A stretch of DNA of 64,000 nt, from positions 809,536 to 873,535 of the forward strand of contig NZ_RBVZ01000001.1 of the NCBI RefSeq assembly GCF_004000435.1, written 5' to 3'. Made by a program: the position numbers and the translations under genes. This document shows positions 55,461 to 63,824 of the stretch, in pieces (position 1 is the first letter of the stretch; every line of letters begins with the position of its first letter). This DNA comes from Alexandriicola marinus (GTDB lineage Bacteria; Pseudomonadota; Alphaproteobacteria; Rhodobacterales; Rhodobacteraceae). The notes below the pieces were generated by a model that ran no database searches, was not told the origin of the DNA, and saw only the letters and a program-made list of their open reading frames with translations.

Positions 55461-56924
55461 ATGCGATACCCCGACAATGCAGACGTGATTGAAACATCGG
55501 CAGGTCCGAACATGGCCATCTCCCTTGTCAGCGCTTTGACGAATGCTGACAGTCTCGCGAGTGAACGGCTCCTTCAGAATCTGAAGGACTATACCGCCGT
55601 GAGCTTTGCCCTCTTGTGGCAAAGGCAGGCGATCTTTTTCGGCGCGACCTTGCTGACCGCATTCTATTTCGATCCCATCAATGCCCTGATCTTCTATTGC
55701 GTGATCCTGTTTGGCGAGATTCAGGATATCAATATCGCGCGGCGCGTCGCGCGGCTGGAACCAAGCCAGCGCGACGAAATCATCAAGTCGCTGATCTGGG
55801 TTCTGCAAAACACGCTTCTGACGTCTGGTGCGATCTGCGTCTATGCCGTGTCCGTCGCTCTCAAGCAGGAGACGGGCGGACATTTCACGCCGCTGTTTTT
55901 CCTCTTCGCCGCGGCGCTTTTCGCGGCGATGAACAATCATCAACTGCTGATGGCCCTTGTTGTCCGATTGGCGATGTATGGCCTGTCGTTCCTCGTGATC
56001 GTCTTTGCCGACATCCTGATCGAGCGCCCGCCCTTGTCGTCGGACATCTGGCTGCAATTCTTTACCACGATCTTCGTGATGTACTTCCTGATCGATTGTT
56101 CGATCGTCTTCCTGAAACTGTATCGCCGCAACCTCGACCAGCTCGAGGCGCTGAAGGAAGAGCACAAACACACCAAGGCCGCCTATATCGCCAAGTCGCA
56201 ATTCGTATCGACCGTCAGTCACGAGTTGCGCACGCCGTTGACGTCGATCAAGGGATCGCTCGATCTGTTGAACTCCGGCGCCCTGGGCGAGGTCCCGGAA
56301 AACATGGCCGGGCTGATCGACATGGCAAGCCGGAACAGCCTGCGTCTGTCACGGTTGATCGACGATCTTCTTGACCTCCAGAAGATCGAAGCGGGCGAGT
56401 TGAAATACAGGATCGGAACGCTCGACGTGGCCGAACTGGTGCGCGATGCCGTCCGGAGCAATGCGGGCTATGCCAATCTCAACAAGGTCGAGATCGTTCT
56501 GGATTGCGAAGACTCCCAGCCGCTTCTGATCCGCGCGGACGAGGCGCGGATGATGCAGGTCATGGCGAACATGATTTCCAACGCCGTCAAGTTTTCGGAC
56601 GAGGGCGGGGTTGTGCGGGTCGGCTGCCGGCGGCTGGGGCAAACGGTCCGCATCTTCGTGGACGACAACGGTCCCGGTATTCCCGATGGCATGAAGGAAA
56701 AGGTCTTCGATCGGTTCAGCCAGCTGGATTCCTCGGATCAGAGGCGCGCGATGGGCAGCGGCCTTGGCATGAACATCTCGAAGGAAATCGTGGAGCATAT
56801 GGGCGGCACGATCGACTATGTCAGCCGCGTCGGAACGGGCACGACTTTCTTCACCGATTTCGAGGTCTGGGACGGCAGCGAAGATGTCGAACCCGCTGCC
56901 GATGCGGCGGCGATTTCGGGCTAG
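55461..56924 (+). CDS. Membrane-bound hybrid-less histidine kinase
   Basis: 487 residues; a start at 55512 with a modest AGG SD would remove 17 residues. The N-terminal half has about six TM helices (60-210) in place of a periplasmic sensor. A coiled coil (222-245) leads to the H-box with His254 (FVSTVSHELRTPLTSIKGS), the N-box (ANMISNAVKFSDEGG), and the G-boxes (VDDNGPGIPDG; GSGLGMNISKEIVEHMGG). It has no receiver domain. The two REC/pseudo-GGDEF proteins nearby are the obvious candidate partners. Confidence 0.88.
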   Translation: MRYPDNADVIETSAGPNMAISLVSALTNADSLASERLLQNLKDYTAVSFALLWQRQAIFFGATLLTAFYFDPINALIFYCVILFGEIQDINIARRVARLEPSQRDEIIKSLIWVLQNTLLTSGAICVYAVSVALKQETGGHFTPLFFLFAAALFAAMNNHQLLMALVVRLAMYGLSFLVIVFADILIERPPLSSDIWLQFFTTIFVMYFLIDCSIVFLKLYRRNLDQLEALKEEHKHTKAAYIAKSQFVSTVSHELRTPLTSIKGSLDLLNSGALGEVPENMAGLIDMASRNSLRLSRLIDDLLDLQKIEAGELKYRIGTLDVAELVRDAVRSNAGYANLNKVEIVLDCEDSQPLLIRADEARMMQVMANMISNAVKFSDEGGVVRVGCRRLGQTVRIFVDDNGPGIPDGMKEKVFDRFSQLDSSDQRRAMGSGLGMNISKEIVEHMGGTIDYVSRVGTGTTFFTDFEVWDGSEDVEPAADAAAISG

Positions 56925-56941
56925 GGGGCCCTCGGCGGCCG

Positions 56942-58282
56942 TCAGATCGGCCGGACCTCCAGCATCATCGGGCCTTCGGGGCGCATCGTGAACGTCAGGA
57001 CAGGGCGGGGGATCTCGGCCTCTGTCAGCAGGAATTCGTTCTGACGCAGCACGCTTGCCATCAGGACCATGATCTCCGTCTCGGAATATTGCGCTCCGAT
57101 GCAGACCCGCGGCCCGTCGCCAAAGGGGATGTATTGTCCCCGTGGAATGATTGCGTCTTCGAACCTTTCCGGGCGGTAGCAATCGGGCAGATCCCACAAT
57201 TGCGTGTGGCGGTGCAGGGAATAGACCGGGAAGAACAGGGCATCGCCCTTGCGGAAGGTGATGTCCTTGACGGTCAGGTCTTCGGCGGCATCGCGCGCGA
57301 AGAAGGCGGCCGAGGGGTAAAGGCGCAGCGTCTCCTTGAGATGCGCCTTCAGCAGCGGCATGTGCTGCAGATCTTCATAGCCCACGGGGCCTCTGGGCGC
57401 GGCACGTTGCACCTCCTTGCGGATGCGGGTCTGCATCTCGGGGAAAAGCGCCAGCAGGTAGTAGCCCCATGACAGGGCGTTGGCCGATGTCTCGTGGCCC
57501 GCGACGACAAAGGTCAGCAGGTTGTCGACCGTGGTTTCGAGATCCTCGAAATCTTCGTCAAGCGCCGCGATCATGAGGTCGAGGAAATCTTCGGGCTCGG
57601 TCCGCTTCTGGGCGCGCCGGTTCTCGATCACGATGCGGGCCAGGTCGCGCATCGTCGTGACCGGCTTGTCGCTTTTCAGCCAGTTCAGACGGGGCACCCA
57701 TTTCGGCAATTGCATCAGATCGAACAGCGAGATGTCCGAGATGTAATCGAAATAGGTCTTGAGCCCGGCCCGGATCTGCTGCGCGCTGACCTCTTCGTTG
57801 CCGGAAAAGATCACGCGCGAGATGTTGGTGATGGTCGATGCGGGTGACATCTGGTTGATATCGACGATGCCGGGCGCATCACTTAGCGAATCCGCGACCT
57901 CGAGCCCCGTCTGCGCGAAATGCGTGGCCAGCATGGGCAGGTTGCGCGCGGCGAACAGGGGCGAATAGCGATGCCGCTGTTTCCGCCAGCGTTCACCCTC
58001 CGACAGGATCAACCCGTTTCCGACCGCCGATCCGATGATGTCCTTGGTGAACCGGGCCTTGGGGAACCGCCGACCGGCGCCGACCAGAAGTTCGGTGATG
58101 ATCTCGGGATCGCAAATGTAGTGGATGTTGAGAGGGCCGCGCAGATAGGTCTGCCGCGTGGTTTCGACCGGGATCACTTCGAGCATGTTATGGCCGGCCA
58201 GCCGGGCAAATTCCAGCAAGCCCACGGGCTTCGTCGCAAGTTTCGCGGTGATCGGTATCGCTTCGAATGAATTGGCTTTCAC
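56942..58282 (-). CDS. Cytochrome P450 monooxygenase
   Basis: 446 residues, soluble, with no N-terminal anchor. The I-helix motif is AGHETS (261-266), the K-helix ExxR is E317-R320 (KETLRLYPSAAFF), PERF occurs at 371-374 and the haem loop is FGDGPRVCIG with Cys394. The region is similar to CYP4/CYP102-type fatty-acid hydroxylases. No ferredoxin or reductase gene is adjacent. Being placed among a histidine kinase, two regulators and a LuxI-type synthase suggests a signal- or lipid-modifying role, which is inference. Confidence 0.93.
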   Translation of the reverse strand: MKANSFEAIPITAKLATKPVGLLEFARLAGHNMLEVIPVETTRQTYLRGPLNIHYICDPEIITELLVGAGRRFPKARFTKDIIGSAVGNGLILSEGERWRKQRHRYSPLFAARNLPMLATHFAQTGLEVADSLSDAPGIVDINQMSPASTITNISRVIFSGNEEVSAQQIRAGLKTYFDYISDISLFDLMQLPKWVPRLNWLKSDKPVTTMRDLARIVIENRRAQKRTEPEDFLDLMIAALDEDFEDLETTVDNLLTFVVAGHETSANALSWGYYLLALFPEMQTRIRKEVQRAAPRGPVGYEDLQHMPLLKAHLKETLRLYPSAAFFARDAAEDLTVKDITFRKGDALFFPVYSLHRHTQLWDLPDCYRPERFEDAIIPRGQYIPFGDGPRVCIGAQYSETEIMVLMASVLRQNEFLLTEAEIPRPVLTFTMRPEGPMMLEVRPI

Positions 58283-58631
58283 CTGAACCCAAACCCCCAG
58301 CTTCTGACGACGAGCCTATCTAAAATACATGGCCGGACGCTCTGCCGGATGGGCAGGTTACAGGGCCGTGGCGAATGTTGCTAAACGAGGAACCAGTACG
58401 CGGAACACAAGTCCCGGCGGCGCAGTGAAATGGACATGTCGCGCCGACGGACCGTGCGCTAGCCAATCTCAATCATGCGATCGTCAGACACGTTTCTTTG
58501 TTGATAGCCCTGCCACCGGTGCGGGGCAAGCGGTGGGGGTTGCGCGGCCGCCGTGAACGGGAATTCGAGCGCATTTTGACCGAGGAATGAGCAAATCTGC
58601 CACGGGGCACCGCCCTCGGGCGGGGCGGTGA
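58283..58631. other. 349-bp intergenic region, no gene seen
   Basis: The gap lies between the P450 start and the stop of the second regulator gene (both minus strand). It should carry the P450 promoter. A GC-rich inverted segment (CCGCCC...GGGCGG, ~58609-58626) just after the regulator stop could act in termination. Confidence 0.35.
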
Positions 58632-59807
58632 TCAGCGGGCTTTCAGATAGCTGGCATTGCCATAAAGCTCGTGCAGGACCTGTTCGTACATCCGGTCCTC
58701 GCGGCGGGTCGTCGGACGGAAAAGCCGGGTTTTGGTCCGCCGGCTGGTACTTGCCTCGAGCGGGGTTCGCGCCCTCAGCATCTGGACCTGATCGACCGCC
58801 AGCTGAAGCGCCTTGGCCGCCCGTGACCGCGACAGGGCGGCCATCTGGATCGGCTTGCCGATGACAAAGCGGATATGCCCGCTTTCCAGATGTTCGGTCA
58901 GGCGTGCGGTGATCATCTCGTCGAGATTGTGCAGGTTCGGCAGACCGGCGCCGAGCTTGCGCCCATGCACGATCACAATGAAAACGCCACCGCCGCGATA
59001 CGAGAACACGCGATCCATGTCTTTGGTCACATATTGTATGGCCGCTGCAAGGTTCTGAACCGCACCGCGGAACCGGTCCTCGCCCTCGTCGCGAAGGAAC
59101 TGGTCGGCATCCTGCAACTTGATCGCGATCGCCTGTGATTTAAGGAGTTTCTGCCGGGCCAGCTGATCGAGGTAATTGTCGAATTCCACGTCCCGCAGAA
59201 TCCGGTCCAGATCCTCGACAGCCAGAGCGTCGTTGAAGACGGGCCGCGTCTCGGGCCGCGCAACCTCGTCCTGCGCGGCGTCCTGAGGCTGGGGATCGGG
59301 TTGGGCGGGGGCTGAGGCTTCGGCCGCGGGCGGGGTCTCTTGCCTGGTCCGGGCTTCGATCAACTTGTGCGCACAGCGGATCCGGCCGCGCAATTCGAAG
59401 AAGTCGAAGGGCTTGCTGACATAATCGGTGGCCCCTTCGAGAAACGCGCCATCGATATATTTCCGCTCACTCATCGCGGTGAGCATGATGGCAGGCGTCT
59501 CGGCATATTCGGGCAGTTTGCGAATTTCTTTCAGAAGCTGGATTCCGTTCACATCCGGCATCTGGATATCCAGCAGCAGGCAGTCGAACGGCGTGTGCCG
59601 CGCCTGAAGCTGACGCATGGCGTCCTGCGCGCCATGAGCGGTGGTCACCCTGTAGGATTCAAGGTTCTCAAGCGCCACCTTGACCAGTTCGAGAATGCTG
59701 GGCTCGTCATCAACCACGAGGATATCGAGCGTTGCCCCACTGGCCGAAAGCTCGTCGGGCGCGGAACGGACTTCGACGTTATCGGAAAAAGGGCTATTCA
59801 TATCCAA
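58632..59807 (-). CDS. Response regulator with degenerate GGDEF-like output domain (paralogue 2)
   Basis: 391 residues. The REC domain starts at ~28 after a flexible leader; phospho-acceptor Asp80 (CLLLDIQMPDVNG) and the switch Lys (DYVSKPFDFFELRGRI) are present. A Pro/Ala-rich linker (~155-180) leads to a GGDEF-fold domain whose signature reads FSYRGGGVFIVIV, so catalysis is unlikely. VRFVIGKPIQM-like and TRLFRPTTRREDRMYEQ tail segments follow. It shares sequence and architecture with the protein encoded at 53934-55037 (for example the DIQMP, KPFD-ELR and FSYRG blocks). Confidence 0.85.
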   Translation of the reverse strand: MDMNSPFSDNVEVRSAPDELSASGATLDILVVDDEPSILELVKVALENLESYRVTTAHGAQDAMRQLQARHTPFDCLLLDIQMPDVNGIQLLKEIRKLPEYAETPAIMLTAMSERKYIDGAFLEGATDYVSKPFDFFELRGRIRCAHKLIEARTRQETPPAAEASAPAQPDPQPQDAAQDEVARPETRPVFNDALAVEDLDRILRDVEFDNYLDQLARQKLLKSQAIAIKLQDADQFLRDEGEDRFRGAVQNLAAAIQYVTKDMDRVFSYRGGGVFIVIVHGRKLGAGLPNLHNLDEMITARLTEHLESGHIRFVIGKPIQMAALSRSRAAKALQLAVDQVQMLRARTPLEASTSRRTKTRLFRPTTRREDRMYEQVLHELYGNASYLKAR

Positions 59808-60009
59808 CGACCACTCTGATCAAGATCACCCTAAAAAATTACCAATAAAATAAGATCAAATTAGGTCGGCGGCCGCTCAAACCGGGCGGAAACGGTGTGA
59901 TCGTTCGACCAAATGATGGCGTTTGGCGCGAATAGGGATCAATCCCGTAACAACGGCCAGATTGTTTCCCGTCGAAGGGGCCGGATGGCCCGCCCGGTCC
60001 GGTTGCGGG

Positions 60010-60582
60010 TCAGGCCTCGTAGGTGCCGGTGCTGAACAGGACCGCTTGGCTTTGCGTGCCGTCGATCTCGAATTTTGCGCCGATCGGCGTCGCTGTTACT
60101 CCCATCGGGCGTGACCACCGCATCCACAGATACGGGACGATCCCGAGGATATGGGTCGCACCATGCGCGACGCCCGCTTCGATCATCTTGTTGAACAACA
60201 GGTGCCGAATGGTGAACCGGCGCTTGGCCGACACATCGTCGGTAATGAAAAAGCGGGTGGCCTCCCAGACGCTGTGTTCGACGGGCGCTTCGAAGAACAG
60301 AACATCCCGCGGCAAATCCGGCAGGATACCTTTCTGTGCGTCGCGCAACATGTAGCTGTAGATGCCGCAGCGCGCCGTTGTCGGCATCAGGCGCGCGCCG
60401 CCCAGAACCTCGCCGTATTCATGAAGGATGATCCAGCGGCATTGGGGGGTATCGTATTGATCGAATTCCATCCCATCGGCCTCGGAGACATGCCAGCCGA
60501 GCTTATCCAGGAAAATCGCTTTCCTGGCTTCAAGGTATTTTGCGAACAGCTCTCCGTACTCGTGAATATTTCGGGACGACAT
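60010..60582 (-). CDS. LuxI-family acyl-homoserine-lactone synthase (orphan)
   Basis: 190 residues from ATG 60582; the frame is open further upstream without likeness. All eight invariant LuxI residues are in place: Arg20, Phe24, Trp30, Asp41, Asp44, Arg64, Glu107, Arg110 (ARKAIFLDKLGW, FDQYD, GGARLMPT, WEATRF). It should make an N-acyl-homoserine lactone from acyl-ACP (or acyl-CoA) and SAM. No luxR gene is within the window, so it is an orphan here. Its start codon abuts a perfect inverted repeat (60583-60603). The function call is strong by residues; the acyl chain cannot be told. Confidence 0.88.
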   Translation of the reverse strand: MSSRNIHEYGELFAKYLEARKAIFLDKLGWHVSEADGMEFDQYDTPQCRWIILHEYGEVLGGARLMPTTARCGIYSYMLRDAQKGILPDLPRDVLFFEAPVEHSVWEATRFFITDDVSAKRRFTIRHLLFNKMIEAGVAHGATHILGIVPYLWMRWSRPMGVTATPIGAKFEIDGTQSQAVLFSTGTYEA

Positions 60583-60603
60583 CGTCACGGACCGAACGTG
60601 ACG
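60583..60603 (-). promoter_or_regulatory. Perfect inverted repeat abutting the luxI start codon
   Basis: CGTCACG-N7-CGTGACG, ending at the base before the ATG. No ordinary SD is visible in this stretch. It could be an operator or an mRNA hairpin that limits initiation. Confidence 0.5.
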
Positions 60604-60937
60604 GATTGTCTTGTTGTCTAGTTTGTCGTCCCTTGGTCTTGAACTCGTTACCCGCTGTCGTTCGTCGTAGTGCCGACCGTATGGTTCACTTGGTTCCAGG
60701 GTCGGCAGCAATGACGCTCTTGGTATTGCCCATGAGGGCGACCATGTGCGGTTCATCCAACACTCGATTTACTGCCTCGTTTTCGACACATATATGCCTG
60801 CTTTCGATCCGTTTGCTTCGCGGAGTTCGCTTTTGAGCGATCTTTTTATCCAATTTGCGGGTCTTGCTGCTTTTGCGCCACACACGGACTGACCAATGCT
60901 CGTTTTTCCGACGTGGGGCCCCATGATAGGCCGTGGT
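60604..60937. other. 334-bp region upstream of luxI, no gene seen
   Basis: The luxI promoter should be here; the region also follows the end of the glutathione transferase gene. I see no tRNA, no convincing small gene and no clear lux box. Confidence 0.4.
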
Positions 60938-61984
60938 CTAACTTGCCGGGTCCGCAAGTTCAGGGCGGTCATAGATTTCGGGGTAGGGCATCGGGACGCG
61001 TGGACCAAGGGGCACGACCCCGTTCCATGACCGTCCGAAATAGCCCTGCCGGCAATGGACAAGCGATCCCGACGCGGCCACCCCCGGCAGCGCATGCACC
61101 CGGCACAGCCAGCGCCACAGATGCGGAAGATCGAGGATGCGGGCGCCGTTCAGCTTCATCCGAAGGTAATAGACCGGGTCGTGCCGGAACAGGGTCGGGA
61201 ACAGTCTCAGGTCAGCCTCGGTAAAGCGATCGCCCGTCAGGTAGGGCCGGTTGTCAGAGGCCAGTCGGGCCTCAAGCTCGTTCAGCCGGTCGAAATAGGC
61301 CTCGAACGCGGCGGCATAGACGGCCTGATCCGAGGAAAAGCCCGCCTTGTAGGCGCCGTTGTTGATGTCGCGATAGATGTCGGCGTTGAGGCTGTCGATC
61401 TCGGCCCTCAACTCGGCCGTCTCCGGCCCGTGGGGGTAGAGTTCGGGCCGCTCATCATCGGGCAGGGTGGTGCCCAACGCGGCGGCATGCCGGTCGAGCA
61501 TGCGGATGATCTCGGCGCTTTCGTTCGACACGATCCGGCCCGCGCGCTTGTCATAGAGGATCGGCACGGATTTTTCGTTCGAACCTTCGGCGGCATAGAT
61601 ATCGCGCACCAGCCGGTGGCCCTGTCCCGTCGCGGTCTCGGCTGTGCATTCGGGCAGCGGCGCGCCGGTCAGGCTGGCCGCGCGGTCGGGCGCGAAGTGC
61701 CACAGGTCGGGGCCTGCCGGGTCGTTCTCGTCGGTGCGGTTCGGGAAGGCCACATCCATGGTGATGGACTCGGTCAGGCCCAGCACGGCGCGCGCCAGCG
61801 TCACCCTGTGGCACCACGGGCAATTCAACGCGACGAACAGGTGATAGCGGCCGGGTTCGGGCGGAAAGTCCGGCTCGCCGATCGCATGGCGAAACGCGCT
61901 GACGCCGCGCACGAATTCGCCCCGGGCGCGCCGCGCTTCTGCATCTGTCTGATCCTCCTCGACGGAGCGGTCCTGTCCTGTCAT
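60938..61984 (-). CDS. Glutathionyl-hydroquinone reductase-type glutathione S-transferase
   Basis: 348 residues of the Xi-class GST family (YqjG/EcmB-like), which reduces glutathionyl-hydroquinones with GSH. The active site is LNCPWCHRVTLARAVLGL (Cys of CPWC). SVPILYDKRAGRIVSNESAEIIRML is the GSH-binding block; LNADIYRDINNGAYKAGFS and TEADLRLFPTLFRHDPVYY are diagnostic of the class. Cytosolic. It lies 27 bp after the CDGSH-fusion gene on the same strand and is probably co-transcribed with it. Confidence 0.92.
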   Translation of the reverse strand: MTGQDRSVEEDQTDAEARRARGEFVRGVSAFRHAIGEPDFPPEPGRYHLFVALNCPWCHRVTLARAVLGLTESITMDVAFPNRTDENDPAGPDLWHFAPDRAASLTGAPLPECTAETATGQGHRLVRDIYAAEGSNEKSVPILYDKRAGRIVSNESAEIIRMLDRHAAALGTTLPDDERPELYPHGPETAELRAEIDSLNADIYRDINNGAYKAGFSSDQAVYAAAFEAYFDRLNELEARLASDNRPYLTGDRFTEADLRLFPTLFRHDPVYYLRMKLNGARILDLPHLWRWLCRVHALPGVAASGSLVHCRQGYFGRSWNGVVPLGPRVPMPYPEIYDRPELADPAS

Positions 61985-62011
61985 GGCGCGCCTTTTCCTC
62001 TTGCAGCGATG

Positions 62012-63550
62012 TCACTCTCGGCTGACGCCTGCATAGCGCAGGCCGCTGAGGTCCGCGACGTCGCGTTTCCAGCTGGTCAGGTCACGCGGGTTGAAACCGC
62101 TCAGGTTGTCATGGCCACAGGCACGGGCCAAAACCTGCATCAATTCGACGCTTGCACCGAAGTATCGGGCCAGCCGTTCTGCGCCCTGCTGCACGTCCAG
62201 CCGTTTGCGCAGTTCCGGTTTCTGGGTGGCGATGCCGGCGGGGCAATTGTTGGTGTTGCACATCCGGGCGGCGACACATCCCACCGCCTGTATCGCGGAA
62301 TTCGACACGGCGATCGCATCGGCCCCAAGGGCCATTGCCTTGACGAAATCTTCGGCCACGCGCAGCCCGCCGGTGGCGATCAGCGTGACCTCGCGGCCCA
62401 CCCGCTGATCAAGGTGGCGCCGGGCGCGGGCCAGCGCCGGAATCGTCGGCACCGAGATGTGATCGCGAAAGATCAGGGGGGCAGCGCCTGTGCCGCCACC
62501 GCGCCCGTCAAGGATGATGTAATCGGCGCTGGCGGCCAGTGCGAAATCGATGTCGTCTTCGATATGGTTGGCCGAGAGTTTGAACCCGATCGGTATCCCG
62601 CCCGTGCGTTCGCGCACCTCGTCGGCCAATTTGCGAAAATCATCCGGCCCGTCGAGATCGGGGAACGTCGCGGGCGAGATCGCGGGTTGCCCTTCGTCCA
62701 GGCCGCGCACCTCGGCGATCTTGTCGGTGACCTTGTCGCCGGGCAGATGCCCGCCGGTGCCCGTCTTGGCGCCTTGCCCGCCCTTGAAGTGGAAGGCCTG
62801 CACCTCTTCGACAAGCGCGGGGTCCCAGCCGAACCGGGCCGAGGCCAGCTCATAGAAATAGCGGGAATTTTCGGCCTGTTCCTCGGGCAGCATCCCGCCT
62901 TCGCCGGAACAGATCCCGGTGCCGGCCAGTTCGGCCCCGCGCGCCAGCGCGATCTTGGCCTCTTCGGACAGGGCGCCGAAACTCATGTCCGACACGAAGA
63001 GCGGGATATCGAGGGTCAGTGGCCGGTCCGCCCTCGGCCCGATGATGACCTGCGTTGTGACGTCCTGATCCTCAAGCAGGGGTTTGCGCGCCAGCTGGGC
63101 GGGCAGGATCTGAATGTCATCCCAATGGGGCAGGTCCTTGCGCGGCACGCCCATTGCGCCCATCTCGCCGTGATGTCCCAGTTTGGAGAGACCGTCGCGG
63201 GCAAGATCGTGGATGCGGGCGACGGTCGGCTCCTCGGGCGTTGGTTTGGCCTTGGGCGCATCGGATTTCGGCTCGGGCGCGGGATCGCCCGGCTCCTTGT
63301 CGCCAAGGCTGGCATGGGTGCCGTCGCAGAACGGCGCATTCGCGCTGGCCTTGCAGCGGCACAGGGTGGCGGTTTCGCTTTTGTCGGCGGTGAAACTCAG
63401 CGGCGTGATCCCCGTCCCGGCATGGGAGCCGTCGCAGAACGGCTGATTGCCTGATCGACCGCAGCGGCACCAGTGGTAGGACTTGCCCTCCTCAAGCTCG
63501 ACTTGGGTCGGCGATTTGGCGGCGATGATCGGGACGTCTTGATCTGACAT
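62012..63550 (-). CDS. Two CDGSH iron-sulfur domains fused to a glutamate-synthase-like FMN domain
   Basis: 512 residues. Two CDGSH zinc-finger-like 2Fe-2S motifs come first (Cys28, Cys30, Cys39, His43 and Cys64, Cys66, Cys75, His79). A charged linker (~85-108) leads to a GltB-like FMN barrel (SDMSFGALSEEAKIALARGAELAGTGICSGEGG; GGQGAKTGTGGHLPG; DYIILDGRGGGTGAAP; VRMCNTNNCPAGIATQ-like segment). The glutaminase and C-terminal domains of glutamate synthase are missing, so it is an FMN/Fe-S oxidoreductase rather than a full GOGAT. Its substrate is unknown. Confidence 0.88.
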   Translation of the reverse strand: MSDQDVPIIAAKSPTQVELEEGKSYHWCRCGRSGNQPFCDGSHAGTGITPLSFTADKSETATLCRCKASANAPFCDGTHASLGDKEPGDPAPEPKSDAPKAKPTPEEPTVARIHDLARDGLSKLGHHGEMGAMGVPRKDLPHWDDIQILPAQLARKPLLEDQDVTTQVIIGPRADRPLTLDIPLFVSDMSFGALSEEAKIALARGAELAGTGICSGEGGMLPEEQAENSRYFYELASARFGWDPALVEEVQAFHFKGGQGAKTGTGGHLPGDKVTDKIAEVRGLDEGQPAISPATFPDLDGPDDFRKLADEVRERTGGIPIGFKLSANHIEDDIDFALAASADYIILDGRGGGTGAAPLIFRDHISVPTIPALARARRHLDQRVGREVTLIATGGLRVAEDFVKAMALGADAIAVSNSAIQAVGCVAARMCNTNNCPAGIATQKPELRKRLDVQQGAERLARYFGASVELMQVLARACGHDNLSGFNPRDLTSWKRDVADLSGLRYAGVSRE

Positions 63551-63781
63551 GATAGTTCAGCCCTTGAGTTGATGCGGGTATCGGTTGGATTGAGCCTACC
63601 CCTCCGCGCGATTGCACGAAACATGGCAAGGGGCGCAATCATTGTGCGCGGGCGAACAATCTTAGGAACAGCAGTCCCGACTGTCGCGCAAACCCTCGGG
63701 GCAGGCCGATTATTGCATTGCAGGCCGGTGGCCTTCCGGGTTGATACTGGGTCTGTTAAGCGGCGAGGCAAGCACGAACCG

Positions 63782-63803
63782 GGCGCCACCGCGTGGTGGC
63801 GCC
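63782..63803 (+). promoter_or_regulatory. Perfect 9-bp hairpin in the leader of the epimerase gene
   Basis: GGCGCCACC/GGTGGCGCC with a GCGT loop, 21 bp before the GTG start. It could be a leader hairpin or operator. There is no U-tract. Confidence 0.45.
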
Positions 63804-63824
63804 TGCCAGAACAGGGGAAATGAC

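Noticed and set aside
62012-63550. True glutamate synthase large subunit (gltB)
   Set aside because: At 512 residues it lacks the glutaminase and C-terminal helix domains and carries CDGSH motifs instead.
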